A DNA stretch of 64,000 nucleotides, from assembly GCA_046048055.1 (NCBI GenBank), contig JBJOGW010000028.1:1-64000 (forward strand), written 5' to 3'. The position numbers were made by a program, and so were the translations under genes. Source of the DNA: SYAC01 sp046048055. Its GTDB lineage: Bacteria; Planctomycetota; Phycisphaerae; Phycisphaerales; SM1A02. A model generated the notes under the pieces. It did no database searches. It worked only from the letters and a program-made list of their open reading frames with translations, and was not told the origin of the DNA. Each line of letters begins with the position of its first letter. Positions within the stretch are counted from its first letter, which is position 1. This document shows positions 17,481 through 25,646 of the stretch, piece by piece.

Positions 17481-17628
17481 ACGAGGTGGCCGCGGGAACC
17501 GGCCCCTCACCAATCGCTTGATGCCACGGGAACCGGCATCCAAGCAACGCATGGCCGAAGGACGGGAACCCTTCGACCGGCAACCAGCAACGCAACCGGC
17601 TTCTCACGAGGCCGGTTGCGTGGTTTTT
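17481..17628 (+). ncRNA. Candidate small RNA: three hairpins with identical CGGGAAC loops plus terminator
   Basis: Three successive hairpins show the same loop on different stems. Hairpin 1 (17483-17508): GAGG-GGCCG stem with a bulged U, loop CGGGAAC. Hairpin 2 (17516-17545): GCTTG-ATGCC stem with a bulged C, loop ACGGGAACC. Hairpin 3 (17556-17575): CGAAGG stem, loop ACGGGAAC. A perfect 10-bp terminator hairpin with a T-run follows. Stem sequences differ while the loops agree, the signature of a conserved protein- or RNA-binding loop. The loops contain GGA in a loop, as in CsrA/RsmA-binding RNAs, but not the full ANGGA consensus. The downstream gene is on the opposite strand, so a trans-acting role is likely. 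I do not recognise an Rfam family. Confidence 0.7.
17591..17627 (+). terminator. Intrinsic terminator of the three-hairpin RNA
   Basis: A perfect 10-bp stem (CGCAACCGGC at 17591-17600, GCCGGTTGCG at 17611-17620) with a 10-base loop is followed by TGGTTTTTGG on the plus strand. The minus strand has no T-run, so it works for plus-strand transcription from nuoC or the small RNA. Confidence 0.85.
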
Positions 17629-17665
17629 GGGTCACGCTGTGCGCGACGTGCCGCAGGAAGCGCGA

Positions 17666-18262
17666 TCAGGGCTTCCGAGACATCGATCCTTCAAAACTCA
17701 GGTCGTCCGGATCGAAGGTCCGGTTCGGACCGGCGGTGCGCAGAGTCCAGTCCCACGAAGCCGATCCCTGCTTGAGCGTGTACTCGAGCGGCGTGCCCCA
17801 TCCGTCGTTCAGGATGGCGGCGGGCAGGCTCAAGTCACCCAACGCGGCGGGCGGCTGCCCATTCTGGCGCTCGTACTTCTCCACGGCGCGACTGATCTGC
17901 ATCATGTGGTCGAAGGTCTCGATCGCTGGCGTGCCACCCGCCAGGGCGAACGTCATGGCGCCCATCAACGTCACGCCACCCACCGCCGCCACCACGAAGG
18001 CCGGCAGCAGCAGCATGGCCACCAGGCATCCGCTGCAACTGCCCAGCAACCCGATCACCACGCCCGCCACGGCGAAGCCCCGTGGAGGCCGGCCAAGCGC
18101 CACCAGGCTCAGGATCAGTCCCACCGGGCACAGCAGCCCACCGAACAGGACGCCCACCACCGAGGTGATGAAGCCCGCAAGACCCAGCGAGTTGGTGGGC
18201 TGCGTTGCGGCGTGGGCTTGCACGAACACCGGCTCCTGCGGCATCTGGCTCATGCGGCGCAT
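17666..18262 (-). CDS. DUF4190-like membrane protein with pseudopilin-like C-terminus
   Basis: A 198-residue protein. Residues 24-100 hold a DUF4190-type pair of Gly-rich membrane segments (GLAGFITSVVGVLFGGL, GFAVAGVVIGLLGS). The C-terminal third, NDGWGTPLEY followed by RTAGPNRTFDPDD, resembles the calcium-loop end of type II secretion pseudopilins such as GspG, without their N-terminal methylated helix. The role is unknown. The start could be the ATG at 18262 or 18253. It converges on the small RNA and is divergent from the nuclease-like gene at 18364. Confidence 0.65.
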   Translation of the reverse strand: MRRMSQMPQEPVFVQAHAATQPTNSLGLAGFITSVVGVLFGGLLCPVGLILSLVALGRPPRGFAVAGVVIGLLGSCSGCLVAMLLLPAFVVAAVGGVTLMGAMTFALAGGTPAIETFDHMMQISRAVEKYERQNGQPPAALGDLSLPAAILNDGWGTPLEYTLKQGSASWDWTLRTAGPNRTFDPDDLSFEGSMSRKP

Positions 18263-18294
18263 GCTAACTTGACCGTCTCCAGAGGAGTCGCCGC

Positions 18295-18360
18295 ATGCGC
18301 GTCACGAGTCCCGCAGTCGGCCCGGTGGAACGTGACGTGGCCGCCGCGATCCGGCGCTGA
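18295..18360 (+). CDS. Possible 21-residue leader peptide
   Basis: A short frame, ATG at 18295 to TGA at 18358-18360, with a strong AGAGGAG ribosome binding site 7 bases upstream (18281-18287). It ends 3 bp before the ATG of the nuclease-like gene, which has no good site of its own, so the two may be coupled. I do not recognise the peptide. It may be a leader that loads ribosomes for the next gene, or chance. Confidence 0.35.
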   Translation: MRVTSPAVGPVERDVAAAIRR

Positions 18361-18363
18361 GTC

Positions 18364-19194
18364 ATGGAATCCACCGTTCACCGTGAACTCAAGACGGCCG
18401 CCGCGGCATGGTTGCAGGCTGATGGAGCCGCCGGCGTGGCCCACGAGGTGACCACACCCATCCCGCTGTGGAGGGCGGATGTGGCGGGCTGGATGGTCGG
18501 TGCCCCAAGGGGCGTGGAACGGCTTTCAAGGGCGGATGCGCAGCGCATGCGGCATCCACCGGCCGCCGACGCGCTGCCCTGGCCGGGCACCGATCCCGTG
18601 CACGAACTGCTTCGACAGGCCGGGGCCACCAACCTCTTTCAGCAGCCCGATCTTCGGCCCGATGCGGCCACGGTTCGACGGGTGGCTGCCCGGGTGCACA
18701 CGGTGATCGTGGAGTGCAAGGCCAGCCGAGCCGACTTCCTGAGTGACCGCGCCGACCTGGACCGTTCGACGGCGAGCCATCAACGCCTGCGCGAGCGCCG
18801 CGACACCATGCGGGAACATCTGGTGCCCCGGTGGGAGCCGCACCTGCGTCGCCACGGCGAGACGCTGTTCGAGCAGACCGACGGCTGGGACTACGAACGG
18901 TCGCGCCTGGCCAGCGTGCGTGCAGCCGAACGCGATGAGCGACTGGCACGGCGCACGCTGCGACAAGGCGTGAAGTTCGACCGCCTGGCCCGATGGAGAC
19001 TGGCCGACTGGCTGCTGCTCTGCTGCCCCGGCGGGCTGATCCGGCCGATCGAGGTCCCGCCAGGCTGGGGACTGCTGGAGGTGACCCGCGGCGCGGTGCG
19101 GCTGCGCGTGATGCCCAGCTCGCTGCAGTCACCACCCCCGCGACGATGGCGGCTGGTCATGGGCGTGCGGCGGGCCGCTCGCATCGCGCCGTAG
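18364..19194 (+). CDS. PD-(D/E)XK-type nuclease-like protein (MmcB-like)
   Basis: A 276-residue protein with the elements of a restriction-endonuclease-like fold: an N-terminal helix with Glu (HRELKTAAAAWL), a buried Asp in WRADVAGW near residue 39, and the VIVECKASRADFLSDRAD strand near 116, which matches the E-x-K core of MmcB-like DNA repair proteins. The C-terminal half (CCPGGLIRPIEVPPGWGLLEV) is also MmcB-like. A role in DNA repair is inferred from the family. The ATG at 18364 follows the possible leader peptide. tRNA-Arg follows on the same strand. Confidence 0.65.
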   Translation: MESTVHRELKTAAAAWLQADGAAGVAHEVTTPIPLWRADVAGWMVGAPRGVERLSRADAQRMRHPPAADALPWPGTDPVHELLRQAGATNLFQQPDLRPDAATVRRVAARVHTVIVECKASRADFLSDRADLDRSTASHQRLRERRDTMREHLVPRWEPHLRRHGETLFEQTDGWDYERSRLASVRAAERDERLARRTLRQGVKFDRLARWRLADWLLLCCPGGLIRPIEVPPGWGLLEVTRGAVRLRVMPSSLQSPPPRRWRLVMGVRRAARIAP

Positions 19195-19209
19195 ACTGAA
19201 TCGCCATCG

Positions 19210-19283
19210 GTCCCGGTAGCTCAGCTGGATAGAGCAGGAGCCTTCTAAGCTCCAGGTCGCAGGTTCGACTCCTGCCCGGGACG
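19210..19283 (+). tRNA. tRNA-Arg (anticodon TCT)
   Basis: A 74-base cloverleaf. The 7-bp acceptor pairs GTCCCGG (19210-19216) with CCGGGAC (19276-19282). The anticodon stem GGAGC/GCTCC encloses CTTCTAA with anticodon TCT at 19244-19246. The T arm is GCAGG-TTCGACT-CCTGC. The discriminator is G. CCA is not encoded. It reads AGA codons. Confidence 0.97.
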
Positions 19284-19300
19284 TCTGCCACTCGCCCGAT

Positions 19301-20581
19301 TTGCGGCACGCCCGCATACTCCGGCCGTTGGTCCCTGCGCCCCACACCCTTCGCACCGCCTGGTTGGCCGTGGCCCTGCTCTGGCCCGTGGCCCTGCTGA
19401 ACTATCTCGATCGCCAGATGCTGGCCTCGATGAAGTTCTCGGTGATGGCCGACATCGAGAGCGTCGGCACCGAGGCCAACTGGGGCCTGATGCTGGGGCA
19501 GTTCAAGTGGGTCTACGCGTTCCTGAGCCCGCTCGGCGGGCTGGTGGCGGACCGCCTTGGCCGCCGGCGCACCATCGTCGCGAGCCTGGCGGCATGGAGC
19601 GCCGTGACCTGGTTCACGGGCCACGCCACCACGTTCCAGGAACTGCTCTGGACGCGCACACTGATGGGCTTCAGCGAGGCGTTCTACATTCCGGCGGCGC
19701 TCGCCCTGATCACCGATCATCACACCGGCGCCACGCGCTCGCGCGCGGTGGGCGTGCACCAGATGGCCATCGTCATGGGAACCATGCTCGGCGGATTCGG
19801 TGGCTATGCGGCCGACGATCCCGACCTGGGCTGGCGGTGGGCGTTCCATGCCGCGGGCCTGGCGGGGCTGGCCTACGCGCTTCCTCTGGCCTGGCTTCTG
19901 CCCGTGCCGCCGCAGGCCACCGATGCGCCGCGGTGTGCCCCCGCACCACCGGTGCTCCGCTCGCTGGGCCAACTGGTGACCAGCGTGCCGTTCCTGCTGC
20001 TCGTGGTCTGCTTCACGCTGCCGGCGCTGCCCGCGTGGGTGATCCGCGACTGGATGCCCGCCATCCTGAAGGAACGTTTCGCCATCGGGCAGGGCCAGGC
20101 CGGCGTGTCGGCTTCTTTGTGGTGGAGCCTGGCCGCGATCGTGGGGGTGGTGCTGGGTGGTTGGATCGCCGACGCATGGCAGAGGCGACATGCCCGTGGC
20201 CGCATCTTCACCAGCGCCATCGGGATCGCCCTGCTCGCGCCGGCGCTCTTCGGTGTGGGCAACGCGCCCTCGCTGGGCGTGGCGGTGGCATTCCTGCTGC
20301 TGTTCGGCCTGGGCTGGGGCTTCTTCGACTGCAACAACATGCCCATCTTGTGCCAGGTGGCCAGGCCCGAGCTGCGGGCCACGGGCTACGGCCTGATGAA
20401 CCTGGTCAGCATCAGTTGCGGTGGGCTGGCGGACTGGGGATTCGGCCGCCTGCGCGATGCTCAGGTGCCGCTGAACGGGATCTTCATGGCCTTCGCGTTC
20501 GTGGCGCTGCTGGCCGCCGTGCTCATGCTGTGCGTGCGGCCTTCGGCACAGACGGACGCCGGCAGCCTGGCCGAACGCTGA
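19301..20581 (+). CDS. MFS transporter
   Basis: A protein of about 426 residues with some 12 hydrophobic segments. The MFS signature GGLVADRLGRRR follows the second segment (about residue 80), and a related loop GGWIADAWQRRHARGR lies in the second half (about 290). NYLDRQ in the first helix is typical of the sugar-acid/organic-anion group (hexuronate/sialate-like). The substrate cannot be told. The start is unclear: the frame opens at TTG 19301, with another TTG at 19328 and a GTG at 19370. It lies only 17 bp behind tRNA-Arg. Confidence 0.85.
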   Translation: MRHARILRPLVPAPHTLRTAWLAVALLWPVALLNYLDRQMLASMKFSVMADIESVGTEANWGLMLGQFKWVYAFLSPLGGLVADRLGRRRTIVASLAAWSAVTWFTGHATTFQELLWTRTLMGFSEAFYIPAALALITDHHTGATRSRAVGVHQMAIVMGTMLGGFGGYAADDPDLGWRWAFHAAGLAGLAYALPLAWLLPVPPQATDAPRCAPAPPVLRSLGQLVTSVPFLLLVVCFTLPALPAWVIRDWMPAILKERFAIGQGQAGVSASLWWSLAAIVGVVLGGWIADAWQRRHARGRIFTSAIGIALLAPALFGVGNAPSLGVAVAFLLLFGLGWGFFDCNNMPILCQVARPELRATGYGLMNLVSISCGGLADWGFGRLRDAQVPLNGIFMAFAFVALLAAVLMLCVRPSAQTDAGSLAER

Positions 20582-20593
20582 ACGGCCGCGATC

Positions 20594-21601
20594 TCAGTCG
20601 CCGAGCTTGGCGCCCTGCCTGATCCAGGCCTCGATCACGCCGCATTGCTCCGGGGAGAGTCGCGGACCACTCTTGGGTGGGGGCATCATCTTGCGGGCGC
20701 CGGTCTTCTTCATGACCGCCATGAAGAGCGTGCTCCGCGACGGATCGCCCTTGAGCACCACAGCACGCTTGCCCTCGGTCTTGATCAACTCATCCATGTG
20801 ATCGAAGGCGATGCCCCCCTTGGCGTTCTCGCCGCTGTGGCACTCGAAGCAACGCTCCTTGAGGAGAGGAAGCAGGTGTCTGGTGAACTGCACGGGCTCC
20901 TTGGGGGGCACGGGCGGCGGGACCTTGTCGTCGTCGGAGACCGCACCGAGATGCACGGCCGGATTCGGTTCCTCGGGCTGCGGATGCCCGGGCTCCTCCG
21001 ATGCCGGCTCCACGTGGCCCGAAGGCTCGACTTTCTCGCCGTGCTCGGCCGCTCCTTCGGCGGGCGGCGCGGCCTTGTCGGAGCCAAGGTTTTCCCAGCT
21101 CACCCGGAGCGCCTTCATGAGCGGACGCGTGACCGCGCCCTGACCCCAGACCATGTTGGCGCCCAGATGTCCGGCGAAGGTCATGGCGCCTGCAGTGACC
21201 AGGGCCCACAGTCGCGTGGCGGCCAGCAGCCCCGGACGCTCGTCAGTGCGGGACAGGCTGGCCAGCGCCGCCAGCACCACGGTGGCGGCCGTGGCGCCCA
21301 CGGCGAACCATCGGTGAATCTCCAGCCCCTCCTCGCCGGCCTCCTCCTCGGCCAGGAACCAGCCGCTCACCGAGGCCAGCAGTGCCATGAGCGCGCCGAT
21401 CCAGATGCAGTGGAAGGCGAACTCGCCGATGCCCTCCTCGCCACGCAGCCAGTTCCAGACTGCGGCCAGCGCACCGACCAGCACCAGAGCAACGGGAAAG
21501 TGCAGCAGCACGGGATGCAGATGGCCGAGCACATCGAGCCACGCCTGCGCAACGGGACCGGGTCCTGCGATCAGCATGCCGTTCATGCTAGATGAACGCA
21601 T
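20594..21601 (-). CDS. Planctomycete-type membrane cytochrome c (DUF2231 plus heme domain)
   Basis: Residues 1-160 form four membrane segments of DUF2231 type (LGHLHPVLLHFPVALVLVGA, then a WxxGAL helix and two more). A Glu/Pro/His-rich linker (about 165-235) leads to a C-terminal planctomycete cytochrome domain with the heme site CFECHSGENAKGG and MMPPPKSGPRLSPEQ, whose Met is a candidate heme ligand. It is probably a membrane-anchored electron carrier; the partner is unknown. The ATG at 21601 (or 21586) is chosen; the frame is open to 21823, but that extension is basic and unlike the family. The upstream region holds a 22-bp dyad. Confidence 0.8.
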   Translation of the reverse strand: MRSSSMNGMLIAGPGPVAQAWLDVLGHLHPVLLHFPVALVLVGALAAVWNWLRGEEGIGEFAFHCIWIGALMALLASVSGWFLAEEEAGEEGLEIHRWFAVGATAATVVLAALASLSRTDERPGLLAATRLWALVTAGAMTFAGHLGANMVWGQGAVTRPLMKALRVSWENLGSDKAAPPAEGAAEHGEKVEPSGHVEPASEEPGHPQPEEPNPAVHLGAVSDDDKVPPPVPPKEPVQFTRHLLPLLKERCFECHSGENAKGGIAFDHMDELIKTEGKRAVVLKGDPSRSTLFMAVMKKTGARKMMPPPKSGPRLSPEQCGVIEAWIRQGAKLGD

Positions 21602-21972
21602 GTGGGCGCCGGTCCAGTCCTCGACCACCAGGTCCCGAGCGATGCCATGGCTCTTCAGCGTGCCCAAAAAGAGAAAGAGCGTGAGTCGCCCGGTTGAGGC
21701 CGAGCGCCCACGCCCTTTTTTGCGGGATTCCGCCAGGCCTGAGCCTGAGGGTCTTTCCCCACCATCCAAGTTGATCAAGGGCAGCCGGTCTGCACCGACA
21801 GCCCTGAAGGCCACACTCCCCAAGGGAAGAATGTCCCTTGGTCCCGCAATCTTCCCTAGGCCGACCCGAAGTCAAGGAAAATGACCGACAGCGGATCGTG
21901 AAAACGGCGACTGGGCCCGGCTGGGGTCCCAAAATTGGCCGCAATCGTCCCCGCCACGGCACAATCCGGCCT
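21602..21972. promoter_or_regulatory. Divergent intergenic region with a 22-bp perfect dyad
   Basis: About 370 bp between the cytochrome gene and dinB with no credible gene. It holds a perfect 8-6-8 dyad (CCAAGGGA at 21820-21827, TCCCTTGG at 21834-21841) that is not followed by a T-run and could be an operator. ACAATC just before the dinB start may be a -10 element. No canonical LexA box was seen. Confidence 0.35.
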
Positions 21973-23193
21973 GTGGAGCCGTGGAGCCGCTGCATTCTGC
22001 ATGCCGACCTTGACGCGTTCTTTGCAAGCGTCGAGCAACTCGACCAGCCCCAGTTGCGGGGTCGCCCGGTGCTCGTGGGCGGATCCGGCGACCGAGGCGT
22101 GGTCGCGGCCGCCAGTTACGAGGCGCGGGCATTCGGCTGCCGCAGCGCCATGCCCATGCGAGCCGCCCTTCGGCAGTGTGCCCAGGCCGTGGTGGTGCCG
22201 CCACGATTCGACCGGTACGCGGCATTGAGCCACGCGTTTCGGGCCATCCTGCTGGATCACGCGCCCTGCATCGAGCCCGTGAGCGTGGACGAGGCCTTCG
22301 TGGACGTGACCGGTTCGCAACGGCTGCTTGGACCCGGTCCCCGGATCGCCCAGTCCATCCGAAGGCGAACGCGCCAGGAATTGGGTCTGACCGTGAGCGT
22401 GGGCGTGGCGCCGTGCAAGTTCGTGGCCAAGATCGCCAGCGACATGGACAAGCCCGATGGGTGCACGGTGATTCCCCCGGAACAGGTCGTGGAGCGTCTG
22501 GCGTCACTCCCGATCGAGCGCATGTGGGGTGTGGGGCCGCGCTCGGCGCCCCTGCTGCACGCGCGAGGCATTCACACCTTCGCGGATCTTCAGGCCCGCA
22601 GCGCCTCCGCGGTGCAGACGCTGCTGGGCGACCGCGGCGTGGCGTGGCGGTCGTTGGCACTGGGCATGGACGACCGACCCGTGACGCCTGATCGCGAGGC
22701 GCGCAGCGTGGGCCATGAGGAGACCTTCGACCAGGACCAGGGTGATCCGGACTTGCTCTCGGCGCTGCTGCAGGAACAGTGCGAGCGGGTGGGCCTTCGG
22801 CTGCGGGCCGGAAGCGGTCACGCCCAGTCGGTCAGCCTGAAACTTCGCACGCCGGATTTTCAGACCTTCTCGCGGCAACGCACGCTGGAGGAGCCCACGG
22901 ACACCACCGCCGGCATCTGGCGCGTGGCCAGAGAACTGCTGCACGCCTGGCTGCGTGAGCGGCCAGGTCCGTTGAGGCTGCTGGGGCTGAGCGTGGAGCG
23001 TGTCGAGGCCGCCGAGACGCCAGGCCTGTTCCGGGATCCGCAGCGAGACCGCGAGCGGGCCATCGATGCGGTCACCGACCGTGCGGCCCGGCGCTTCGGG
23101 CCGGACATGCTGCGACGGGCGGGCTCACGAGCGGCCGGTCGGCGCTCCCTGCGGGATACGCGGGCCGATGACCCCCGCCCCGAGGCTGGATGA
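21973..23193 (+). CDS. dinB: DNA polymerase IV
   Basis: DinB is a Y-family translesion polymerase. The 406-residue protein starts with the catalytic block ILHADLDAFFASVEQ (first Asp pair), has YEARAFGCRSAMP, the second acidic site SVDEAFVDVT near residue 105, SVGVAPCKFVAKIASDMDKPDG, and a helix-hairpin-helix with MWGVGP. The little-finger domain follows to about 370. The GTG at 21973 places the first motif seven residues from the N-terminus as usual. The last 30 residues are Arg-rich and lack a recognisable clamp-binding motif. Confidence 0.93.
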   Translation: MEPWSRCILHADLDAFFASVEQLDQPQLRGRPVLVGGSGDRGVVAAASYEARAFGCRSAMPMRAALRQCAQAVVVPPRFDRYAALSHAFRAILLDHAPCIEPVSVDEAFVDVTGSQRLLGPGPRIAQSIRRRTRQELGLTVSVGVAPCKFVAKIASDMDKPDGCTVIPPEQVVERLASLPIERMWGVGPRSAPLLHARGIHTFADLQARSASAVQTLLGDRGVAWRSLALGMDDRPVTPDREARSVGHEETFDQDQGDPDLLSALLQEQCERVGLRLRAGSGHAQSVSLKLRTPDFQTFSRQRTLEEPTDTTAGIWRVARELLHAWLRERPGPLRLLGLSVERVEAAETPGLFRDPQRDRERAIDAVTDRAARRFGPDMLRRAGSRAAGRRSLRDTRADDPRPEAG

Positions 23194-23199
23194 GACAAC

Positions 23200-23928
23200 T
23201 CAGTCCGTGATGGGTGGGTAGCAGAGCTCGCCCCAGTCGTCCACGTACCCATGCTCCATGATGATCTGCAGGAAGCACGCGAGCAGGTGATCCATCATGG
23301 TGCTGGCGCGCCGCACGGCCGTGCGGTTGAGCTGGCCGTTGTAGGTGCTGCCGCCGTGCACGAGCTGGTTGCGCACGAAGTGCACGCGGTCGAGCAGGCG
23401 ATGCAGAAAGGCCTCGTGCCGGCCGGCGGCCAGCTGGTCGCGGGCCGAGGATGCCGCGGGCGCGGCCGCGCGGTTTCGGTCCCGCCCGCGCGGCTGCGTG
23501 GGTTCCTCCCAGAAGTGGCGGCAGAGATAGCGGTCCTCGAACAGGCTCAGGGCAAGCTTGGCATGTGTCTTGAGCACCGCGGCAAGCAGCGCATCGTGGT
23601 CATGCATCAGCACCTGTCCGGTGAACTGCCGAAGACTGTCGCGGTCCCCGCGCGGCGAGCCCGTCCTGGGATCCCACTGCCCGTAGAGGCTGTTCAGGGC
23701 CACCCACTGCGCCACTAGGCGAGCATCCAGGTCGCGGGCCGGATCGCACCGCGACGCGTGCTCAAGCCACGTGATCGCCCGGTGGATGCGGATGCGCACG
23801 CCCTCGTAGAGGTGCGCCCTGGCATAGGCGTCGCGCCGTGGCTTCCAGAGCCTCCGGAGTCGATCGATGTCCAGCGGTGCGCCGCCCCAGGAGTCCTGGG
23901 CCGGTGGTCGTGCGGGTCGCGCGGGCAT
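23200..23928 (-). CDS. HEPN-domain protein (ApeA/HEPN-like)
   Basis: A 242-residue, largely helical protein. The second half contains RNQLVHGG, an R-x4-6-H motif of HEPN RNases, followed by NGQLNRTAVRRASTMMDHLLACFLQII, the pattern of ApeA-like HEPN domains. Such proteins can be RNases in toxin or defence systems, but many standalone ones are uncharacterised. It begins 10 bp after the second crcB gene on the same strand, so it is probably the last gene of a crcB-crcB-HEPN operon. No antitoxin (MNT) gene is present. Confidence 0.65.
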   Translation of the reverse strand: MPARPARPPAQDSWGGAPLDIDRLRRLWKPRRDAYARAHLYEGVRIRIHRAITWLEHASRCDPARDLDARLVAQWVALNSLYGQWDPRTGSPRGDRDSLRQFTGQVLMHDHDALLAAVLKTHAKLALSLFEDRYLCRHFWEEPTQPRGRDRNRAAAPAASSARDQLAAGRHEAFLHRLLDRVHFVRNQLVHGGSTYNGQLNRTAVRRASTMMDHLLACFLQIIMEHGYVDDWGELCYPPITD

Positions 23929-23937
23929 GAAGGCAAT

Positions 23938-24387
23938 CTACCGATCGCGCCGCGAGCCCAGGTTCAGCCCCAGCCACGCCGCGGGCAACCCGATCGACAT
24001 CGAGAGCACCCAGGCCAGTGCCGCCTGCCCATGCAGACCGTTCCGAATCAGTTCCTCCATCTCCACGCCGAAGGAACTGAAGGTGCTCAGTCCCCCGCAG
24101 AAGCCGGTGACCAGGAGCACGTTGGCGTGGTGGGCGCGCACCGACCATGAATCCACCACCTCGGCCACGATCGCGGCCCGCCGCGTGATCACGCCCAGCA
24201 GCAGCCGGCCCAGCAGTCCGGCCAGGAACGCCGCCGTCACGTTCACGCACAGGGTGGCGATCCAGAGCGGGATCTCCAGCACCCACGCCGCATGCTCGGA
24301 GCCGGCCCGCAACAGGCTGCCGCTCATGCCGCCCACGAAGGCGAGCGCCGTCATCGTGGCGGGATGCACGGGCGACCTGTCGCTCAT
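23938..24387 (-). CDS. crcB: Fluoride channel subunit CrcB, second copy
   Basis: A 149-residue four-segment membrane protein of the Fluc/CrcB family, with FVGGMSGSLLR near the N-terminus and the hallmark GFCGGLSTFSSFGVE near residue 100. Fluc channels export fluoride. Where two homologues are adjacent they commonly form a heterodimer with opposite topology, which the pairing here suggests. The ATG at 24387 overlaps the stop of the first crcB gene (ATGA). No fluoride riboswitch is seen upstream of the pair. Confidence 0.88.
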   Translation of the reverse strand: MSDRSPVHPATMTALAFVGGMSGSLLRAGSEHAAWVLEIPLWIATLCVNVTAAFLAGLLGRLLLGVITRRAAIVAEVVDSWSVRAHHANVLLVTGFCGGLSTFSSFGVEMEELIRNGLHGQAALAWVLSMSIGLPAAWLGLNLGSRRDR

Positions 24388-24758
24388 GCCGCCTCCCGCA
24401 TGAGCAGGTGAAATCCGGCCATGGCGCTCAGCACGCACAGCAGCGGACACGCCGCGGCGAAGGCCAGCGCCACGCCGCGGCGTCCACGCTGCCAGAGCTC
24501 GATGCATTCGACCGCGAAGCCGCTGAACGTGGTGAAGCCGCCCAGGAAGCCCGTGACCAGCGCGGCGTGCGTGGCCTGATGCCGATCCAGTTGCGCCACC
24601 AGCACGCCCGCCAGCAGCGAGCCTGTCATGTTGAGCAGCAGCAGCACCAGCCACATGGGCATGCCCCTGCGTTCTCGCCACTGGAACACCAGCGCCGCGC
24701 GGGAGGCCGCGCCCGCTCCGCTTCCGAGGGCGATGCCCAGCCAAGCCGCCAGCGTCAT
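24384..24758 (-). CDS. crcB: Fluoride channel subunit CrcB, first copy
   Basis: A 124-residue Fluc/CrcB homologue with the N-terminal GSGAGAASRAALV segment, an Asn in the second helix (LLLNMTGSLLAG) and the GFLGGFTTFSGFAVE signature near residue 78. It is the shorter partner of the overlapping second copy, as in dual-topology heterodimers. It is the first gene of the minus-strand run and starts only 36 bp from the divergent universal stress gene, leaving no room for a structured riboswitch. Confidence 0.9.
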   Translation of the reverse strand: MTLAAWLGIALGSGAGAASRAALVFQWRERRGMPMWLVLLLLNMTGSLLAGVLVAQLDRHQATHAALVTGFLGGFTTFSGFAVECIELWQRGRRGVALAFAAACPLLCVLSAMAGFHLLMREAA

Positions 24759-24794
24759 GCGAAAAGCCTACAAGGCGGATAGCCTGCCAAGGCC

Positions 24795-25646
24795 ATGTCG
24801 CTTGCGCCGATCCGCCGCATCGTGGTCGGAACCGACTTCAGCCAGCCTGCCGCCACGGCACTGGGCTGGGCCAGCGCCATCGCTCGCGCGCATGGGGCTG
24901 GACTGCTTCTGGTGCATGCCTACGCGGCGCAGGATCACGGACTTTCGCAGCAGGAGACCCGGGCCGCCCTGGCCGGACTGGCTGCGGTCGAGACCGAGCA
25001 CGGGCTGCAGGTGCATGTGGAGATGCGCGAGGGCGGCGCCGCCACCGTGGTCTCCAGCGTGGCCGAGGAGAGCGGTGCGGATCTGCTGGTGATCGGCAGT
25101 CGTGGCCGCAACCCCATCAGCCGGCTGTTCCTGGGCAGCGTGGCCGACGCCACGCTCAAGATGGTTCGAAGGCCGACGCTGGTCGTGCACCCGGGTGATG
25201 CGGCGCGAGCGCCGCGCAGTACGCGGATGCTGGTGGGCATGGACTTCTCGCCCGAAGCCGATCGGGCCGCCGAGTGCGCGGTACGGCTGGCGGCCCCCCG
25301 GGAACAGGCCGAGGTCTCGCTGCTGCACACCCTGGCCCTGCCGGGACCGTTCGTGGGCGTCGAGGTGCCCGCGGTGCCGATCGTGGAGCCCATGGAGAAC
25401 GAGGCTCCAGCCCGCGAGGCGCTGGAACGCCGCGTTCAGGATCTTGCTGGCCATGGCGTGCGTGTGCAGGCCCTCACCTGTCCGGGATCACCCGTCGAGA
25501 CCATCCGGGACACGGCCCGCGAGTTCCAAGCCGACATCATCGTCGTGGGCACCACCGCCCCCACGGGCGCCGCCCGCATGCTGCTGGGAAGCGTGGCCAC
25601 CGATCTGGTGCACCAGGCCGATCGCCCGGTGCTGATCGTTCGATGA
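24795..25646 (+). CDS. Tandem universal stress protein
   Basis: A 283-residue protein of two UspA domains. The first (about 5-137) has the ATP-binding pattern GSRGRNPISRLFLGSVA. The second (about 147-283) ends in the related VGTTAPTGAARMLLGSVA, where the second glycine of the G-x2-G pattern is replaced, so only the first site may bind ATP. Both start with the usual VGTDFS / VGMDFS strand. The target is unknown. Its stop overlaps the start of the DUF3313 lipoprotein gene (ATGA). Confidence 0.9.
   Translation: MSLAPIRRIVVGTDFSQPAATALGWASAIARAHGAGLLLVHAYAAQDHGLSQQETRAALAGLAAVETEHGLQVHVEMREGGAATVVSSVAEESGADLLVIGSRGRNPISRLFLGSVADATLKMVRRPTLVVHPGDAARAPRSTRMLVGMDFSPEADRAAECAVRLAAPREQAEVSLLHTLALPGPFVGVEVPAVPIVEPMENEAPAREALERRVQDLAGHGVRVQALTCPGSPVETIRDTAREFQADIIVVGTTAPTGAARMLLGSVATDLVHQADRPVLIVR

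Noticed and set aside
17483..17575. The three hairpins as a CRISPR array or tRNA-like repeats
   Set aside because: Stems differ, spacing is irregular and only the loops are shared; no cas genes are present.
24759..24794. Fluoride riboswitch before the crcB pair
   Set aside because: Only 36 bp separate the divergent starts, too short for the aptamer.
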